Positions 1-11,110 of a stretch of DNA of 64,000 bases are shown here, in pieces. The notes beneath the pieces were generated by a model, which was given only the letters and a program-made list of their open reading frames with translations, was not told where the DNA came from and did no database searches. The position numbers were made by a program, and so were the translations under genes. Source of the DNA: Rohdeia sp041398665 (GTDB lineage: Bacteria; Planctomycetota; UBA1135; GCA-002686595); assembly GCA_041398665.1 (NCBI GenBank), contig JAWKUH010000006.1, forward strand, positions 62,001 to 126,000, in the 5' to 3' direction. Within the stretch, counting starts at the first letter, position 1. Every line of letters begins with the position of its first letter.

Positions 1-515
1 CGCACCCTTCCTGAACTGACTTCCGCGTGGTGCGGGGCCGCCGGGACGCCGGCGGCCGCCGCTGGGGGCGACGCGACCCTCGCATTCTGGGCTCCGGGGG
101 TCGCTGTGCTACCATCCGCCGCCGCCGCCGAGGGTCGGGCGAACTCCCCAGGAAGTACGCCGGACCCTATCGCGGCCCCGAGGGTCCGGTCCGGTGTGCG
201 ATCCGACGTGCGACGGGCGAGGTCGTCCGGCGCGGCGTCGCGACGACTGCGACGGCGCCGGTCGGGCGCGGCGGCGACCCTCGCCGCGTCGCAGCTCGAC
301 GTCATCCGCTTCTCCGATTCGCCTTCGAGCCTGCCAGGTGGCCCCCGGCCCCCCCGCCCCCCGCCCACCTCCCTCGCGGCGCGCGCCGCACCCGAGCACG
401 CGGGCACCGACTCACGTCGGGACCCTTCCCCCGTTCCGCGTCGCGGCCGCACGAGCGCGCGACCCGAGCGCGGTGTCGCTCTCGAGCGACCCGCGAACCG
501 CAGGCACGACGATCG
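1..515. other. Upstream non-coding region before lipA
   Basis: This 515-base stretch precedes the lipoyl synthase start. Open frames cross it, but their translations are Arg/Pro/Ala-rich low-complexity sequence typical of non-coding high-GC DNA, and none resembles a protein family. A -10-like TACCAT lies at 110-115 and could be a promoter, but that would give a leader of about 400 nt to lipA. No RNA gene or clear terminator was seen. Confidence 0.4.
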
Positions 516-1607
516 ATGACCGAAGACGCGCAGCAGCAGCCCCTCGAGCCGGACGCAGGACGTCCGGTCGGTGGCGTGCCGACGGTGTCCGGCGAGGGCG
601 TCGGGACGGAGCCCGCGCGTTCGTCGGAGGGTGGTCGGCCGCGGTTCGATCGGAAGCCGGCGTGGCTGAAGGTGCCGCTGCCCGGAGGTGATGGCTACAA
701 GCGTCTCAAGGACTTGTCGAAGCGGCTGCGGTTACACACCGTCTGCGAAGAAGCTCGCTGTCCGAACGTCGGGGAGTGCTGGAAGGGGTCGCGGCCGACC
801 ATGACGATCATGGTCCTCGGCGACGAGTGCACCCGCCGGTGCCGCTTCTGCGCGGTGAAGACCGTGGAGCGCGCGGCGCCGCCCGACCCCGAGGAGCCGC
901 AGCACGTCGGCGAGGCGGTCGCGGAGATGCGGCTCGGCTACGTGGTGATCACCTCGGTCGACCGGGACGATCTCGAGGACGGTGGCGCCGGGCACTACGC
1001 GGCGTGCGTCGAGCGGATCCACGCGCTCGCGCCGGAGACGGTGATCGAGACGCTCGTGCCCGACTACCGCGGGGCGGCGCTCGAGAGCCTCATGGCGTCG
1101 CGGCCGCACGTCCTCGCGCACAACGTCGAGGTGGTGCCGCGGCTGCAGCGCAAGATCCGCGACCCGCGGTGTTCGTACGAGCGCTCGCTCGACACCCTGC
1201 GGGGCGCGAAGCGGCTCCAGCCGGAGGTGTTCACCAAGTCGGCCCTCATGGTCGGGCTGGGCGAGACCCAGGAGGAGCTCGTGGAGGCGATGGAGCTCCT
1301 GCGCTCGGCCGACGTCGACTTCCTGACGATCGGGCAGTACCTCCGCCCGACCCCGAGACACGCCCCGGTGCGCGAGTACAAGGAGCCCGGGGTGTTCGAC
1401 GAGCTGCGCCGGATCGGCGAAGAGCTCGGTTTCGCCTACGTCGCTGCGGCGCCGCTCGTCCGTTCGAGCTACAAAGCCGCCGAATTCTTCGCCGAGCGCA
1501 TGGTCCGCGAGCGGCGCGGCGGTCGCCTCGACCCGCTGCCCGCCACCTACGATCCCCGCAACGAAATCGAACGCCGCGGAGAACACCGCGACCCGATCGA
1601 ACGATGA
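516..1607 (+). CDS. lipA: Lipoyl synthase LipA
   Basis: Radical SAM enzyme (363 aa) that inserts two sulfurs into the octanoyl group carried on lipoyl domains. The auxiliary-cluster cysteines are C77, C82 and C88 (CEEARCPNVGEC). The radical SAM CxxxCxxC motif is C105/C109/C112 (CTRRCRFC). The C-terminal VRSSYKA block holds the serine known to ligate the auxiliary cluster in this family. The frame is open upstream to position 27, but that extension is low complexity; ATG 516 gives a normal length with a short Pro/Gly-rich N-terminal tail before the conserved part. The stop overlaps the next ATG (ATGA at 1604-1607). It heads the 2-oxoacid dehydrogenase operon, and lipB closes it, so the lipoate pathway and its client enzyme are co-encoded. 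Confidence 0.96.
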   Translation: MTEDAQQQPLEPDAGRPVGGVPTVSGEGVGTEPARSSEGGRPRFDRKPAWLKVPLPGGDGYKRLKDLSKRLRLHTVCEEARCPNVGECWKGSRPTMTIMVLGDECTRRCRFCAVKTVERAAPPDPEEPQHVGEAVAEMRLGYVVITSVDRDDLEDGGAGHYAACVERIHALAPETVIETLVPDYRGAALESLMASRPHVLAHNVEVVPRLQRKIRDPRCSYERSLDTLRGAKRLQPEVFTKSALMVGLGETQEELVEAMELLRSADVDFLTIGQYLRPTPRHAPVREYKEPGVFDELRRIGEELGFAYVAAAPLVRSSYKAAEFFAERMVRERRGGRLDPLPATYDPRNEIERRGEHRDPIER

Positions 1608-2722
1608 GTCAGACCGCTCCCTTGTCCGTCATCGCGGCGGACGGCCGCTCGAACGGCTACGACCCCGGCATGAGCGACGACGAGCTCGTGCACTGCTACC
1701 GCACGATGCTGCTCGTGCGGGCGTTCGACGACATCTGCCTGAAGCTGCAGCGCGCGGGCCGCATCGGGTTCTCGATCCCGAACCGCGGCGTCGAGGCGAC
1801 GCAGGTCGGCGCGGCGTCCGCGCTCCGGAGGTCCGACTGGATCTTCCCGAGCTACCGCGACTTCGGCATGGCGCTGTACCACGGCATCTCGCCCGTGGAC
1901 ATGATGCACAACATGTTCGGCAACGCGCGTGACAACGCGAAGGGCCGACAGATGCCGGTGCACTTCACGTTCGTCGAGCCGATCCACTTCTACTCGATCA
2001 GCTCGCCGATCGGCACGCACCTGCCGCAGGCCGTCGGGACGGCGTTCGCGATGCAGCAGCGCGGCGAGGACGGCGTCGCGTTGTGCAGCTTCGGCGACGG
2101 CGGCACGTCGAGCCTCGGGTTCCACTCGGGCCTCAACTTCGCGGGCGTGTGGAAGGCGCCGGTCGTCTTCCTGTGCCAGAACAACGGCTACGCCATCTCG
2201 TGCCCGTCGGAGCAGCAGACGGCGTCCGACGGCTACGCGATCAAGGGCGAGGCCTACGGCGTGCCCGGCGTCGTCGTCGACGGCAACGACCTCCTCGCGG
2301 TGCGCAAGGTCGTGACGGAGGCGATCGAGCGCGCGCGGCGCGGCGACGGGCCCACGCTCGTCGAGGCGCGCACGTTCCGCATGGGCGGGCACTCGACGTC
2401 GGACGACCCGTCGCGCTACGTGCCGAAGGAGCTCTTCGAGGAGTGGGCGAAGAAGGACCCCGTCGAACGTTTCGAGAAGTTCCTCGCGACGCGCGGCCTG
2501 TGGGACGCGGAGCGCGGCGAACGGCTCCGCAAGGAAGCGATGGACGAGGTGCAGGACGCGGCTCGCAAGGCCGAAGCCGTCGGCGCCCCGCCGCTCGAGT
2601 CGATCTTCACCGACGTCTACGCCGACGTCCCCGACCACATCCGCGCCCAGGGCGCGGCCGCGTTCGAGCTCGCGAAGCGGCTCGGCGATCCCGCTGCCGG
2701 CGACGGCGCCTTCCCCCTCTGA
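1604..2722 (+). CDS. 2-oxoacid dehydrogenase E1 alpha subunit (branched-chain type)
   Basis: Thiamine-diphosphate-dependent decarboxylase alpha chain (372 aa) of a 2-oxoacid dehydrogenase complex. The TPP motif runs from GDGGTSS to NNGYA. The KGRQMPVHF and ISSPIGTHLPQAVG blocks and the GGHSTSDDPSRY loop resemble branched-chain 2-oxoacid dehydrogenase E1 alpha more than pyruvate dehydrogenase. The start overlaps the lipA stop by 4 nt, indicating translational coupling. E1 beta follows after 77 nt. A second E1 alpha lies downstream at 5584-6699, with the same GDGAFPL C-terminus. Substrate preference (branched-chain acids or pyruvate) cannot be settled from sequence alone. Confidence 0.9.
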   Translation: MSQTAPLSVIAADGRSNGYDPGMSDDELVHCYRTMLLVRAFDDICLKLQRAGRIGFSIPNRGVEATQVGAASALRRSDWIFPSYRDFGMALYHGISPVDMMHNMFGNARDNAKGRQMPVHFTFVEPIHFYSISSPIGTHLPQAVGTAFAMQQRGEDGVALCSFGDGGTSSLGFHSGLNFAGVWKAPVVFLCQNNGYAISCPSEQQTASDGYAIKGEAYGVPGVVVDGNDLLAVRKVVTEAIERARRGDGPTLVEARTFRMGGHSTSDDPSRYVPKELFEEWAKKDPVERFEKFLATRGLWDAERGERLRKEAMDEVQDAARKAEAVGAPPLESIFTDVYADVPDHIRAQGAAAFELAKRLGDPAAGDGAFPL

Positions 2723-2799
2723 TCCCCGCCGGACGCCGAGAGGCGAACCGCCGCGGCGCGAACGCGCCGCTCCGAGTTCACGCACACGAACCACCAGCC

Positions 2800-3774
2800 A
2801 TGGCGAACCTCACCCTCATCCAAGCGGTCAACGACGGTCTTCGCACCGCGATGAAGAACGATCCGTCGGTCTACGTCTTCGGCGAGGACGTGGGCCCGAA
2901 GGGCGGCGTGTTCCTCGCGACCGAGGGACTGACGCGCGACTTCGGGGCGAACCGCTGCTTCGACACGCCACTCTCCGAGGACGGCATCATCGGCGCCGCG
3001 ATCGGCATGGCCATGAACGGCCTGCGACCGGTGGCCGAGATCCAGTTCCAGGACTTCATCTTCCCGGCCTTCGACCAGATCGTCAGCGAGGCCGCGAAGC
3101 TGCGCTACCGCTCGGGCGGCCAGTACACCGCACCGATGGTGATCCGCACGCCCTACGGCGGCGGCATCCGCGGCGGCCTCTACCACAGCCAGTCCGGCGA
3201 GGCGTACTTCTGCCACACGCCGGGCCTCAAGGTCGTCATCCCGTCGACACCGTACGACGCGAAGGGCCTGCTGCTCGCGTCGATCGCGGACCCCGACCCC
3301 GTGCTGTTCCTCGAGCCCAAGGCGCTGTACCGCGCCGTCAAGGGCGAGGTCCCCGAGGGCTCCTACACCGTCGACCTCACGACGCTGCGGACCGTCCGCG
3401 ACGGCAAGGACGTCACGGTCTTCTGCTACGGCGCGATGGTGCCGGTGTGCGAGAAGGCCGCGGCGAAGGCCGCCGAGAAGGGCATCGAGTGCCACGTCGT
3501 CGACCTGCGCACGCTGCTCCCGCTCGACGAGGAGGGCGTGCTCGAAGCCGCCAAGCGCACGGGCCGCGTCGTCGTCGTCCACGAGGCGCCGCGCTTCTGC
3601 GGCTACGGCGGCGAGATCAGCGCGCTCATCGCGGAGAACTGCATCGAGTACATGGAGGCGCCGATCGCGCGCGTCACCGGGTTCGACACGCCGTTCCCGA
3701 ACACGCTCGAGCACCACTACATGCCCGACGAGCGTCGGGTGCTCGACGCGGTCGAGCGCGTCGCGACCTACTGA
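2800..3774 (+). CDS. 2-oxoacid dehydrogenase E1 beta subunit
   Basis: Beta chain (324 aa) of the E1 heterotetramer, which completes the TPP site with E1 alpha. It begins MANLTLIQAVNDGL and carries VFGEDVGPKGGVF and the PLSEDGIIGAAIG region, where family members bind TPP through a glutamate. The QFQDFIFPAFDQIVSEAAKLRYRS-type block (cut here to its pattern) and a C-terminal transketolase domain with VHEAPRFCGYGGEI follow. ATG 2800 begins exactly at the conserved domain. It is the only E1 beta gene in the operon, so it must partner one or both E1 alpha chains. Confidence 0.95.
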   Translation: MANLTLIQAVNDGLRTAMKNDPSVYVFGEDVGPKGGVFLATEGLTRDFGANRCFDTPLSEDGIIGAAIGMAMNGLRPVAEIQFQDFIFPAFDQIVSEAAKLRYRSGGQYTAPMVIRTPYGGGIRGGLYHSQSGEAYFCHTPGLKVVIPSTPYDAKGLLLASIADPDPVLFLEPKALYRAVKGEVPEGSYTVDLTTLRTVRDGKDVTVFCYGAMVPVCEKAAAKAAEKGIECHVVDLRTLLPLDEEGVLEAAKRTGRVVVVHEAPRFCGYGGEISALIAENCIEYMEAPIARVTGFDTPFPNTLEHHYMPDERRVLDAVERVATY

Positions 3775-3842
3775 TCCCGCCCGAGACCACCCGAACCGAG
3801 CCGCGCGCCCCGCGCACCGCGGCCCATCCGAACCACACGCAC

Positions 3843-5555
<1,713 letters not shown>

Positions 5556-5583
5556 CCCGACCCGCCGCGGACGAGGGACCGAG

Positions 5584-6699
5584 ATGACGACGATGGAGGA
5601 GATCAGGTCGAGCTGGATGGACGGAGCCACGGAGAGCGAGCGCTCGCGCCGCGACCCGGAGTGGCTGCGCTCCCTCATGCGCGACCTGCTCTTCCTGCGC
5701 GTCGTCGACGAGCGCATGCTCAAGCTCCAGAGGGCGGGGCGCATCGGCTTCGTCGGCTCGATGCTCGGCCTCGAGGGCTACCTCGTCGGCGTCGCGCGCT
5801 CCGTCCCGCGGACGGACTGGCTCTGGTCCGGTCTGCGCGAGGGCGGCGCCGCGCTCGTGCGCGGTCTGCCGCTCTCCGAATACATCGCGCAGATGTACTG
5901 CAACTCCTTCGACACGGCGAAGGGGCGGCAGATGTGCAACCACTTCCAGCACGCGGGCACCAACTACCCGAGCTGGTCGAGCGTCATCGGCACGCAGATC
6001 CCGCACGGCGTCGGCGCGGCGTTCGCGAGCAAGCAGCGCGGCGACGGCGCGGTCCACACCATCTTCTTCGGCGACGGCGCGTCGAGCTCGAACGGCTTCC
6101 ACTCCGGCCTCAACTTCGCCGGCGTGTGGAAGGCGCCGTGCGTGTTCGTCCTCGTCGACAACGGTTGGGCGATCTCGGTCCCGTCCCGCGCGCAGACTGC
6201 GGCGAAGAGCTACGCGGCGAAGGGCGCGGCCTACGGCGTGCCCGCGCACGAGGTCGACGGCAACGACCCCGTCGCCGTGCACGACGCGATGACGAGCCTG
6301 GTCGAGCGCGCGCGTCAGGGCGCCGGTCCGTCGATGCTCGTCGTGAAGACCTACCGCTTGATGGGGCACAGCTCCTCGGACGACCCGACGAAGTACCGCG
6401 ATCCGCGCGAGGTCGAGCAGTGGCAGGCGAAGGACCCCGTGCCGCGCTTCGAGAAGTACCTGCGCTCGGCCGGTCTGCTCGACGACGGCGACGTCGCGCG
6501 CTGGACCGACGAGCTGCGCGCGAAGGTCGACGCCGAGATCCACGCCCAGGAGGCGGCGGAGTCGATGCCGCTCAAGAGTCTCGTCGAGGACGTCTACGCC
6601 GACGTCCCGGTGCACCTCCGCCGTCAGTACAACGAGTTCCTGCGCGTCGCCGAGACCCACGGTCAGGCGCGGCCGGGCGACGGCGCCTTCCCGCTCTGA
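5584..6699 (+). CDS. Second 2-oxoacid dehydrogenase E1 alpha-like subunit
   Basis: Paralogue (371 aa) of the E1 alpha at 1604-2722. It shares KGRQM, the TPP motif from GDGASSS to DNGWA, GHSSSDDPTKY and the GDGAFPL C-terminus. It differs in the substrate-facing blocks: MCNHFQHAGTNYPSW replaces the PVHFTF region, and GSMLGLEGY replaces NRGVEAT. TPP-binding residues look intact, so it is probably an active E1 with a different specificity or an alternative partner for the single E1 beta. ATG 5584 lies 28 nt after the E2 stop in an otherwise contiguous operon. Residues 1-25 diverge from the paralogue. Confidence 0.85.
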   Translation: MTTMEEIRSSWMDGATESERSRRDPEWLRSLMRDLLFLRVVDERMLKLQRAGRIGFVGSMLGLEGYLVGVARSVPRTDWLWSGLREGGAALVRGLPLSEYIAQMYCNSFDTAKGRQMCNHFQHAGTNYPSWSSVIGTQIPHGVGAAFASKQRGDGAVHTIFFGDGASSSNGFHSGLNFAGVWKAPCVFVLVDNGWAISVPSRAQTAAKSYAAKGAAYGVPAHEVDGNDPVAVHDAMTSLVERARQGAGPSMLVVKTYRLMGHSSSDDPTKYRDPREVEQWQAKDPVPRFEKYLRSAGLLDDGDVARWTDELRAKVDAEIHAQEAAESMPLKSLVEDVYADVPVHLRRQYNEFLRVAETHGQARPGDGAFPL

Positions 6700-6709
6700 G
6701 CCGCACCCC

Positions 6710-7000
6710 GTGGAGCGCGAGAACGAGCCGCTCGAGGAGCCCACGCTCCCGCCGGTCGACGACCCGACCGAGGCGACGCCGCCGCTCCTGACGGTGCGCG
6801 AGGGCGCGCTCTTCGCGGGGCTGCTCGCGGGTGTCGCGCGGCGCTTCGGCTTCGACGCCGTGCTGCTGCGCGTACCGGTCGCCGCCCTCCTCGTCCTCGG
6901 CCTCGTGTTCTGGCCGCCGCTGTTCATCGCGCTCTTCGCGCTCTACGTCTTCCTCTGGCTGTGCATCCCCCAAGAGGACCCCTCTCCCCTCGAAAGATGA
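6710..7000 (+). CDS. Small PspC-domain-like membrane protein
   Basis: 96-aa protein with an acidic, Pro-rich N-terminus (about residues 1-28). A PspC-like module follows: GLLAGVARRFGFDAVLLR, then two hydrophobic segments ending FLWLCIPQE. This matches the G-hydrophobic-AG-A-x-RFG-x-D pattern and the terminal W-x-P of PspC family proteins. GTG 6710 starts 10 nt after the E1 alpha-2 stop, and the stop overlaps the lpd start (ATGA, 6997-7000). PspC proteins elsewhere act in envelope-stress signalling; a role beside a 2-oxoacid dehydrogenase is unknown and may be only hitch-hiking in the operon. Confidence 0.65.
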   Translation: MERENEPLEEPTLPPVDDPTEATPPLLTVREGALFAGLLAGVARRFGFDAVLLRVPVAALLVLGLVFWPPLFIALFALYVFLWLCIPQEDPSPLER

Positions 7001-8397
7001 GCAAGAACGTCGTCGTCGTCGGCGCGGGCCCCGCGGGGTACGTGTGCGCCATCCGCCTCGCCCAGCTCGGCCAGCAGGTCACCGTGGTCGAGAAGGCCGA
7101 GCTCGGTGGCACCTGCCTCAACATCGGCTGCATCCCGAGCAAGGCGCTGATCGCCGCGGGCTCGCTGATGGAGAAGGCGCGCCACGCGCAGGCCATGGGC
7201 ATCAGCTTCGGCGAGCCGAGGCTCGACGTCGGCAAGCTCGTCGAGTGGAAGCAGGGCATCGTCGGCAAGCTCACGGGCGGCGTCGGCGGGCTCCTCAAGA
7301 ACCACGGCGTGATGGTCGTGCGCGGCGACGCATCGTTCGTCGACGCGAGAACGATGAAGGTCTCGGGCGGCAGCGACGGCGACGTCACGCTGAAGCCGGA
7401 CGTGTTCGTGATCGCGACGGGCTCGGTCCCGATCGACATCCCGGGCTTCGCCTGCGACGAGAAGGACGTGTGGTCGTCGACCGGCGGCCTCGCGCCGGAC
7501 CGCATCCCGCAGCACCTCGTCGTGATCGGCGGCGGCTACATCGGCCTGGAACTGGGCACGATGTACCGCAAGCTCGGCTCGAAGGTCACCGTCCTCGAGG
7601 CGACGCCCGGCGCGCTGCCCGGCCAGGAGCGCGACTGCGTCAAGGTGATCGAGCGCAGCCTCAAGAAGATGGGCGTCGAGCTGCTCACCAAGACCTTCGC
7701 CAAGAGTTGGGAGCGCAAGGGCGACAAGAAGGTCGTCCACGCCGAGGTCGACGGCCAGATGCGCGCGATCGAGTGCGACCAGATCCTCTCGACGGTCGGG
7801 CGCAAGCCCTTCACCGGCGGACTCGCGCTCGACAAGGCGGGGCTGCAGCTCGACCAGCGCGGCTTCCTCGCGGTCGACAAGCAGCTGCGCACCAAGGTGC
7901 CGCACATCTTCGCCATCGGTGACGTCGCGGGCCAACCGATGCTCGCGCACAAGGGCAGCAAGGAGGGCCTCGTCGCCGCAGCCGTGATCGCCGGCCAACC
8001 CGAGGAGTACGACGTGCGCTGCGTGCCCGCGGTGATCTTCACGTCGCCCGAGATGGCGTCGGTTGGACTCACCGAGGAGCAGGTCAAGGAGAAGGGGCTC
8101 CCGTACCACACGGGGAGCTTCCCCTTCGCCGCGTCGGGCCGCGCCATGAGCCTGATGGAGACCGACGGCTTCGTGAAGATCGTCAGCCACGCCGAGACCG
8201 ACGAGGTGCTCGGCGTGCACATGGTCGGTCCCGAGGTCACCGAGCTCATCGCCGAGGCGACGCTCGCCATCGAGATGGGTGCGACCACCGAGGACATCGC
8301 GCGCACCATCCACGCGCACCCCACGCTGCCCGAGGCGATGATGGAAGCGGCGGAGGCCGTCCACAAGATGGCCGTTCACATCTACCAGAAGAAGTGA
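6997..8397 (+). CDS. lpdA: Dihydrolipoyl dehydrogenase E3
   Basis: FAD-dependent disulfide oxidoreductase (466 aa) that reoxidises dihydrolipoyl groups on E2 and passes electrons to NAD+. It has an N-terminal GAGPAG dinucleotide fold and the redox-active pair C40/C45 in GGTCLNIGCIPSK. The NAD-binding motif GGGYIGLELG, FAIGDVAG for FAD, and the C-terminal HAHPTLPE motif with the catalytic His-Glu pair are all visible. ATG 6997 overlaps the preceding stop and is only 8 residues before the FAD motif. With E1 and E2 upstream it completes the complex. Confidence 0.96.
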   Translation: MSKNVVVVGAGPAGYVCAIRLAQLGQQVTVVEKAELGGTCLNIGCIPSKALIAAGSLMEKARHAQAMGISFGEPRLDVGKLVEWKQGIVGKLTGGVGGLLKNHGVMVVRGDASFVDARTMKVSGGSDGDVTLKPDVFVIATGSVPIDIPGFACDEKDVWSSTGGLAPDRIPQHLVVIGGGYIGLELGTMYRKLGSKVTVLEATPGALPGQERDCVKVIERSLKKMGVELLTKTFAKSWERKGDKKVVHAEVDGQMRAIECDQILSTVGRKPFTGGLALDKAGLQLDQRGFLAVDKQLRTKVPHIFAIGDVAGQPMLAHKGSKEGLVAAAVIAGQPEEYDVRCVPAVIFTSPEMASVGLTEEQVKEKGLPYHTGSFPFAASGRAMSLMETDGFVKIVSHAETDEVLGVHMVGPEVTELIAEATLAIEMGATTEDIARTIHAHPTLPEAMMEAAEAVHKMAVHIYQKK

Positions 8398-8413
8398 ACG
8401 GAGCGCGGTGACG

Positions 8414-9067
8414 ATGGGGGAGGCGCTGCGCGAGCTCGAGGTGATCCGACTCGGTCGGGTCTCGTACCGCGACGCGCACGCCTTCCAACAGGAGCGCCTG
8501 GCGAAGCGTATCGCCGGCGAGGTGCCCGACGCTTTGATCCTGCTCGAGCACGACGAGGTCGTGACGCAGGGGCGCGGCGAGCCGCTGGGAGCGCTCGAAC
8601 GCGCCGCGCTCGAGGCGCGCGGCGTCGAGATCGTCGAGATCGAGCGCGGCGGCGAGGCGACCTGGCACGGGCCGGGACAGCTCGTCGCGTACCCGATCCT
8701 CGAGCTGGTCGAGGGCGAGCGCGACCTGCACCGCTACCTGCGCGACCTCGAGCAGGTCGTGATCGACGTGCTCGCGGGCCTCGGCGTCCAGGGCCGCCGC
8801 GAAGAGGGCGCGACCGGCGTGTGGATCGGCCCCAAGAAGGTCTGCTCGATCGGCGTCGCCGTGCGCCGCTGGGTGACGTGGCACGGCGTGTCGCTCAACG
8901 TGAGCAACGATCTCGCGACCTTCGGTGCCTTCCACGCCTGCGGCCTCGAGCCCGGCGTGATGACGCGGGTCGCCGACCGGGTGGAGGTCCCGGCCGACGA
9001 CCCGTTGCTCGAGCAGGCGTTCAGCGCGGCGTTCGCGCGGCGCTTCGGCCGCCGTCGCGTGGGCTGA
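8414..9067 (+). CDS. lipB: Octanoyl-ACP:protein octanoyltransferase LipB
   Basis: Transfers octanoate from acyl carrier protein to lipoyl domains, the step before LipA. The 217-aa protein shows RGGEATWHGPGQLVAYP, the catalytic lysine region GPKKVCSIGV and the acyl-cysteine region AFHACG, where most homologues have PCG. ATG 8414 is chosen; an in-frame GTG at 8408 lies 4 nt after a GGAG and is equally possible. It ends the operon and converges on the broken beta-helix gene with only 12 nt between stop codons. Confidence 0.95.
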   Translation: MGEALRELEVIRLGRVSYRDAHAFQQERLAKRIAGEVPDALILLEHDEVVTQGRGEPLGALERAALEARGVEIVEIERGGEATWHGPGQLVAYPILELVEGERDLHRYLRDLEQVVIDVLAGLGVQGRREEGATGVWIGPKKVCSIGVAVRRWVTWHGVSLNVSNDLATFGAFHACGLEPGVMTRVADRVEVPADDPLLEQAFSAAFARRFGRRRVG

Positions 9068-9079
9068 GCACCTTCGCGA

Positions 9080-11064
9080 TCACCACTCGAAGGTCGCCCA
9101 GCGGTTCGAACTCGACATGTCACCGGGCAAGGAGAACGTCGGGGCACCACCGACGCCGTAGTCCAGAATGGACCCGCCCGTCGCGGTGCTCCCGGTCACG
9201 GTGTGGGCGTTGTCCGTGGCGAAGAAGGCATCGTCGAAGGACGCGTGATCGGTAACGCGAGTCACGCTGGACGAATCGTCTAGGCCGGTGACTCCACTCA
9301 GTGCCGTCGTGCAGCCGGTCAAGGAGCAGAGATCGAGTGCGAGAGGATCGGCGATGAAACCGATGAAGGAACAGTCCACCGCCAACGAGTCGCGCGTGTC
9401 GAATCGTTGCAGGAAGTGCTGAATCCGACCTCGTCCGCTCCGAACACGCACTTCTGGAGGCGTGGGTCGACGCCGCAAGGCTATCGCAGGAGATGCTGTC
9501 TGGTGACCCCTGCGCGCTGAGGTTGCAGAGCTCGAGGTCGAATCGGCCGGTCTTCCAGAAGTTCACCCCATGGTTGTCGTTGCCGTGCCCGACCATGCAG
9601 GCGAGCTTGACGCTCGCGCTCGACGCCCCCGCGAAAACGTCCGTCACACCGGATTCTCCGCAGGCACGCGCGACACAGGAGGTGATCGACGCGTCGACCG
9701 CGTCGAGCTTCACTCCCGCGAAGCCGCACGCGTCGGCTGTGGAGCGGACGAGGTCGAGCGAGCCGTTCGTCCTGGCGATGTGGTAGCCAGCCGCCCGGTC
9801 CCGCGACCGTGCTCACCGCGCACTCCGTGAGGCGTGCGGAGACGCCCGTCGCCCGGATCCCCGCCGAGGCCGACGCCACGTCGTCGACGCTGGTCGCCGT
9901 GACGACGGCGGCGTCGCCCGCACCGCTGCTGCCCAGGATGTCGTCGAGCCCGACGCTCCGTCGCGTCGTGGAGATCGTGGCGCCGTCGACCTTGCACGGT
10001 GCGTAGAGCAGCGTCGCCGGAGCGCCTGGAGCTGAGGCCGCAACTTCGCATCGACGCAGTCCGTCACGCTCGTCGTGAGGCCCGAGTTCGCGAGGTCGAA
10101 GGTGATGCCGGAGTCGCCGTCGTCGGCGAAGGCGCGCAGCCCGCGAGCGCCGTCCCCTCCGCGCCGGAGAAGCCCTGGAACGCGTTGTCGCAGCTCGAGG
10201 CGTCGCGCACCGTCGCGTTCGGGCTGCACGCGATGCCCATCGCGCTGTTCCGCGCGCGCGCTGACCGACGTGACGGTCGCACCGTCGGCCCTGGGGCCGA
10301 AGAAGGCGCCGCCCGCGTCGATCCTGGCGAAGGTGTTCGAGGCGGCGACGCAACCCTCCACCCGCGCGCCGTGCTCCACAAGCAGGCCCTCGGCCGCGTT
10401 GTCGCGCAGCACCGCGCCGTCGACGCGGCAGCCCGGACCGAGGAACAGGCCGCGGCCGTTCGATGATACCGCGACGTAGTCGCGGACCGCGACGTCCGCG
10501 GCGAGCGACGAGGCGACGGGGGAGAAGTCGAGACGCCGTCGCTCCCGTTGTTCCTGACGATGCAGCCCCGCGATCGTCGAGCCTGCGCTGACGCGAAGAC
10601 CCTCCGACGAGTTGGAGACGGCGAAGCAGTCTCGATCGAGTGCGTGCGCCGAGCTGCACGCCGAACCTGTTGGCGACGAGGGTGACGTCGACGACGCGCA
10701 CACCCTCGCTCGACGCACCCAGGATCCCGGAGCCGCCCCACTCGCAGCGCGTGCCGCCGCGGATCGTGACGTCGTCGGTGCTCGCGGGGTCGACGACGAT
10801 CCCCGATGCGGCGACCCCGTCGCCGTCGAGCGTGAATCCGCCGAGGTCGATGGTGATCCCGTCGCCGTTCACGGTGATGCCGCCTCGGGCTCCGCGGCGT
10901 GAAGGACGTGCCCGACCACGTAGGTCCTGGAGCGGTGGCCGAAGGCAGGGCGTCGATGGTCGCGACGACGTTCTGGTGCTCGCGGTGACCGCGAGCGCCG
11001 CAGGAGCAGCCGTCGCGAGGATCAGGAGGGCGGTCGTGAGTCGGCCCGTGAGGTGGAGGTGCAT
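9080..11064 (-). pseudogene. Frameshifted secreted right-handed beta-helix protein
   Basis: Reading from 11064, an N-terminal signal peptide (MHLHLTGRLTTALLILATAA) leads into a beta-helix protein whose coding continues in alternating frames. Segments such as VVATIDALPSATAPG, YVVGHVLHAAEP, ITVNGDGITIDLGGFTLDG, ISSCNSN-like rungs and the terminal SSNRWATFEW lie in different frames, with shifts every roughly 50-200 nt. Restored, it would be about 660 aa. The N-terminal pattern (IDALP, then YVV, then DGITIDLGG) matches the neighbouring gene at 11793-13703. In-frame segments keep family character with no obvious substitution decay, so the shifts are either very recent or sequence errors. Its stop is 12 nt from lipB. 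Confidence 0.7.
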
Positions 11065-11110
11065 GGCGTGCTTCGTCGGTCGGGGGCCGGTACGTGGAGC
11101 GGGTCGTGAC

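Noticed and set aside
27..515. N-terminal extension of LipA from GTG 27
   Set aside because: About 163 residues of Arg/Pro-rich low complexity not expected in lipoyl synthases; ATG 516 gives a normal protein.
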